Positions 60,837 through 64,000 of a stretch of 64,000 bases of DNA are shown piece by piece. Position 1 is the stretch's first letter. Each line of letters starts with the position of its first letter. The position numbers were made by a program, and so were the translations under genes. Under the pieces are notes generated by a model that worked only from the letters and a program-made list of their open reading frames with translations, was not told the DNA's origin and searched no databases. This DNA comes from Mixophyes australis (lineage: Eukaryota; Chordata; Amphibia; Anura; Limnodynastidae), in the NCBI GenBank assembly GCA_036250195.1, contig JAVHZZ010000006.1, positions 191,641,850 through 191,705,849 of the forward strand. Reading direction: 5' to 3'.

Positions 60837-62462
60837 CTGAAACGGCCCTAGCTAAAGTCACCAACGATCTCCTCTCTGCTAAAGCCAGGGGCCACTTCTC
60901 CCTTCTCATCCTCCTTGACCTGTCTGCAGCCTTCGACACCGTCGACCACCCCCTCCTCCTCCACACCCTCCAGTCCTTTGGCCTCTCCGGCCCTGTCTTG
61001 TCCTGGTTCACCTCGTACCTTGCTGACCGATCCTTCTCCGTCACCACATCTGGTTCTCTCTCCCCCCCGTCCTCCCTTCCAGTCGGGGTCCCTCAGGGCT
61101 CCGTCCTGGGACCCCTACTCTTCTCTCTATACACCTCTTCCCTGGGTGAACTCATCAGCTCCTATGGCCTCAACTACCACCTCTACGCTGACGACACTCA
61201 ACTATACCTCTCCTCACCTGATCTCTCTCCCTCCCTCCTCTCTAGGGTGTCCGCCCTGCCTCTCTGCCATCTCCTCCTGGACGTCCTCTCGATTCCTCAA
61301 ACTCAACCTCGCCAAAACTGAACTCAGTCTTTCCTCCCTCTCATACCTCGCCCCCTGCTGACCTCGCTATCACTGTCGACAACACCTCTACCTCCCCTGT
61401 CCCCCAACTTCGCTGCCTCGGTGTCATCCTCGACTCCTCTCTCTCCTTCGGCCCCCACATTCTCTCTCTCGCGAAATCCTGCCGCTTCCAGCTGCGTAAC
61501 ATCGCTCGCATCCGGCCCTTCCTCTCCCAAGATGCCACCAAATGTCTTATTCACTCTGATCATCTCCCACTTGGACTACTGCAACCTCCTCCTTACTGGC
61601 CTGCCCCAATCTCATCTCGCTCCCCTTCGATCTGTTCTTAACGCAGCCGCTAGGCTTATCTTCCTTTCTCGCCGCTCCGCGTCTGTCTCCCCCCTCTACC
61701 TATCCCTTCACTGGCTCCCCTTCCCCTTCAGAATCCTCTTCAAGCTTCTCACTCTTACTTACAAGGCCCTCGCCAACTCCACTGCACCCTACATCTCCAC
61801 CCTCCTCTCTATTCATACTCCTTCCCGCCCTCTACGATCAGCCAATGACCGTCGCCTCTCTTCTCCCCTGATCACCTCCTCCCATGCGCGTATCCAAGAC
61901 TTCGCCCGCGCTGCCCCCCTCCACTGGAACAAGCTCCCTCCCTCTATCAGAACCTGCCCTAATCTGTCCAGTTTCAAACGGGCTCTAAAAACCCACCTTT
62001 TTCTTAAAGCCTTCCAGTCTCCCACTTAACTCCCTACCAGATCTTCTGCCTCTTCCCCTTCACTCCCCTTCCCTTATCCTCCTTCTCTCCCTCCCTCGTG
62101 TCTCTCTGTCTACCCCACCCCTTAGATTGTACGCTCCTTCGAGCAGGGTCATCTCTCCTCCTGTCTTCACCACTTTTAACTCTGCTCTCCAGCTACCTTG
62201 CCCTCCTCCTCCCCGTTCCCTCTTGCTCCCTCCTCTCCTCTCTGGCGGTTTCCCTGCCCTCCGTGCCCTCTTGGGCTCCGCCGTATGCGGGACCTTCCCC
62301 TCTCCCCTCCCCCGCCCCTCTAGCTGTGCTTTGAGATCTCGGAGTTACTGTGCATTTTGTTTACTGTATCGTGCTGTCTCACCTTGTATTGTACTTTGTT
62401 TGTCCCTGTACGGCGCTACGGATACCTAGTGGCGCACTATAAATAAAAATTAATAATAATAA
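60837..62462 (+). mobile_element. 5'-truncated L2/CR1-clade LINE with 12-bp target duplication
   Basis: The 3' half of a non-LTR retrotransposon. It encodes reverse transcriptase segments [34 protein letters not shown] and the catalytic [12 protein letters not shown], then a C-terminal part with LDYCNLLLTGLPQSHLAPL and LHWNKLPPSIRTCPNLSSF. Frameshifts near 61245, 61360 and 61553 break it into separate frames, and the N-terminal endonuclease is absent. It ends in a tail with AATAAAAA and ATT repeats. TAACCCACTGCA flanks it at 60825-60836 and 62463-62474. It is a dead copy in the inferred PSMD11 3' intron. Confidence 0.9.
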
Positions 62463-62734
62463 TAACCCACTGCAGCTTGGCCGCATCCATTCAAAACCTA
62501 CACATTAATTGTGTAAGCTCACACTTCTCATATGTAAAATAATGAGAATAATGTACCTGCTATTGTAACATAAGGATACCAGCAGCCACAAAGGTTATGT
62601 CACCACATAAAACAGAAACCAGTTGCTTCATATAGAAGTGTGGTTTACATTCACTGGCAGATCTGCACAAGTTCTCTGAACCCACGCGTTTCACTTGTGT
62701 ATTATATTCTGTAACCTCAATGTCATCCACTCAC

Positions 62735-64000
<1,266 letters not shown>

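Larger units (their letters stand above)
59216..62734 (-). other. PSMD11: Probable PSMD11 3' UTR intron
   Basis: Lies between the stop-codon exon and the inferred terminal exon. It hosts fold-back MITE copies (about 60395-60500 and 60575-60765) and the 5'-truncated L2 LINE. Confidence 0.5.

Noticed and set aside
60915..62029. Independent protein genes at 60.9-62.0 kb
   Set aside because: They are broken frames of one truncated L2-type LINE.

Overview
The window is vertebrate genomic DNA, most likely from an anuran amphibian. I base this on large introns with GT-AG borders, proteins very close to the human orthologues, and a repeat load of short palindromic MITEs, V-SINE-like SINEs and L2-type LINE fragments of the kind common in frog genomes. 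The species cannot be named from the sequence. I did not recognise any prokaryotic, plasmid or phage features.

Three protein-coding genes are supported. (1) MYO1D (plus strand, 13429-42486) is a class I unconventional myosin. Coding exons 2-22 are all visible with canonical splice sites and encode 975 residues. The first coding exon (about 32 residues) lies upstream of the window. (2) CDK5R1 (minus strand, 49451-48576) is the neuronal CDK5 activator p35, with an uninterrupted 291-codon reading frame. A good splice acceptor just upstream, plus a donor and TATA box near 54.0-54.7 kb, suggest a 5' UTR intron. (3) PSMD11 (minus strand) is 26S proteasome subunit Rpn6. Only the last coding exon (62877-62735) and a probable non-coding terminal exon (about 59215-58515) are present. 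The order and orientation MYO1D> <CDK5R1 <PSMD11 matches, as I recall it, the human 17q11.2 arrangement, so this is conserved synteny.

Layout: 1-13428 is intron 1 of MYO1D, with a SINE, MITEs and a solo LTR bounded by a 5-bp duplication. 13429-43270 holds MYO1D exons and introns. Its introns carry a 31-bp satellite, a 1.4-kb hAT element with an internal 30-bp minisatellite and paired palindromes, and two copies of an unclassified element with head-like sequence at both ends. 43270-43665 is the short convergent gap. About 43665-54650 is CDK5R1 with a long inferred 3' UTR and an inferred 5' intron. 58.5-64.0 kb is the 3' end of PSMD11, whose last intron holds a 5'-truncated L2 LINE with a 12-bp target duplication.

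The genes do not form an operon or pathway. MYO1D is an actin motor, CDK5R1 activates a neuronal kinase and PSMD11 is a proteasome lid subunit. The most unusual material is in the repeats: element families with internal tandem arrays and strong palindromes, and an expansion of one fold-back MITE family in the right half. I saw no wholly new gene system.
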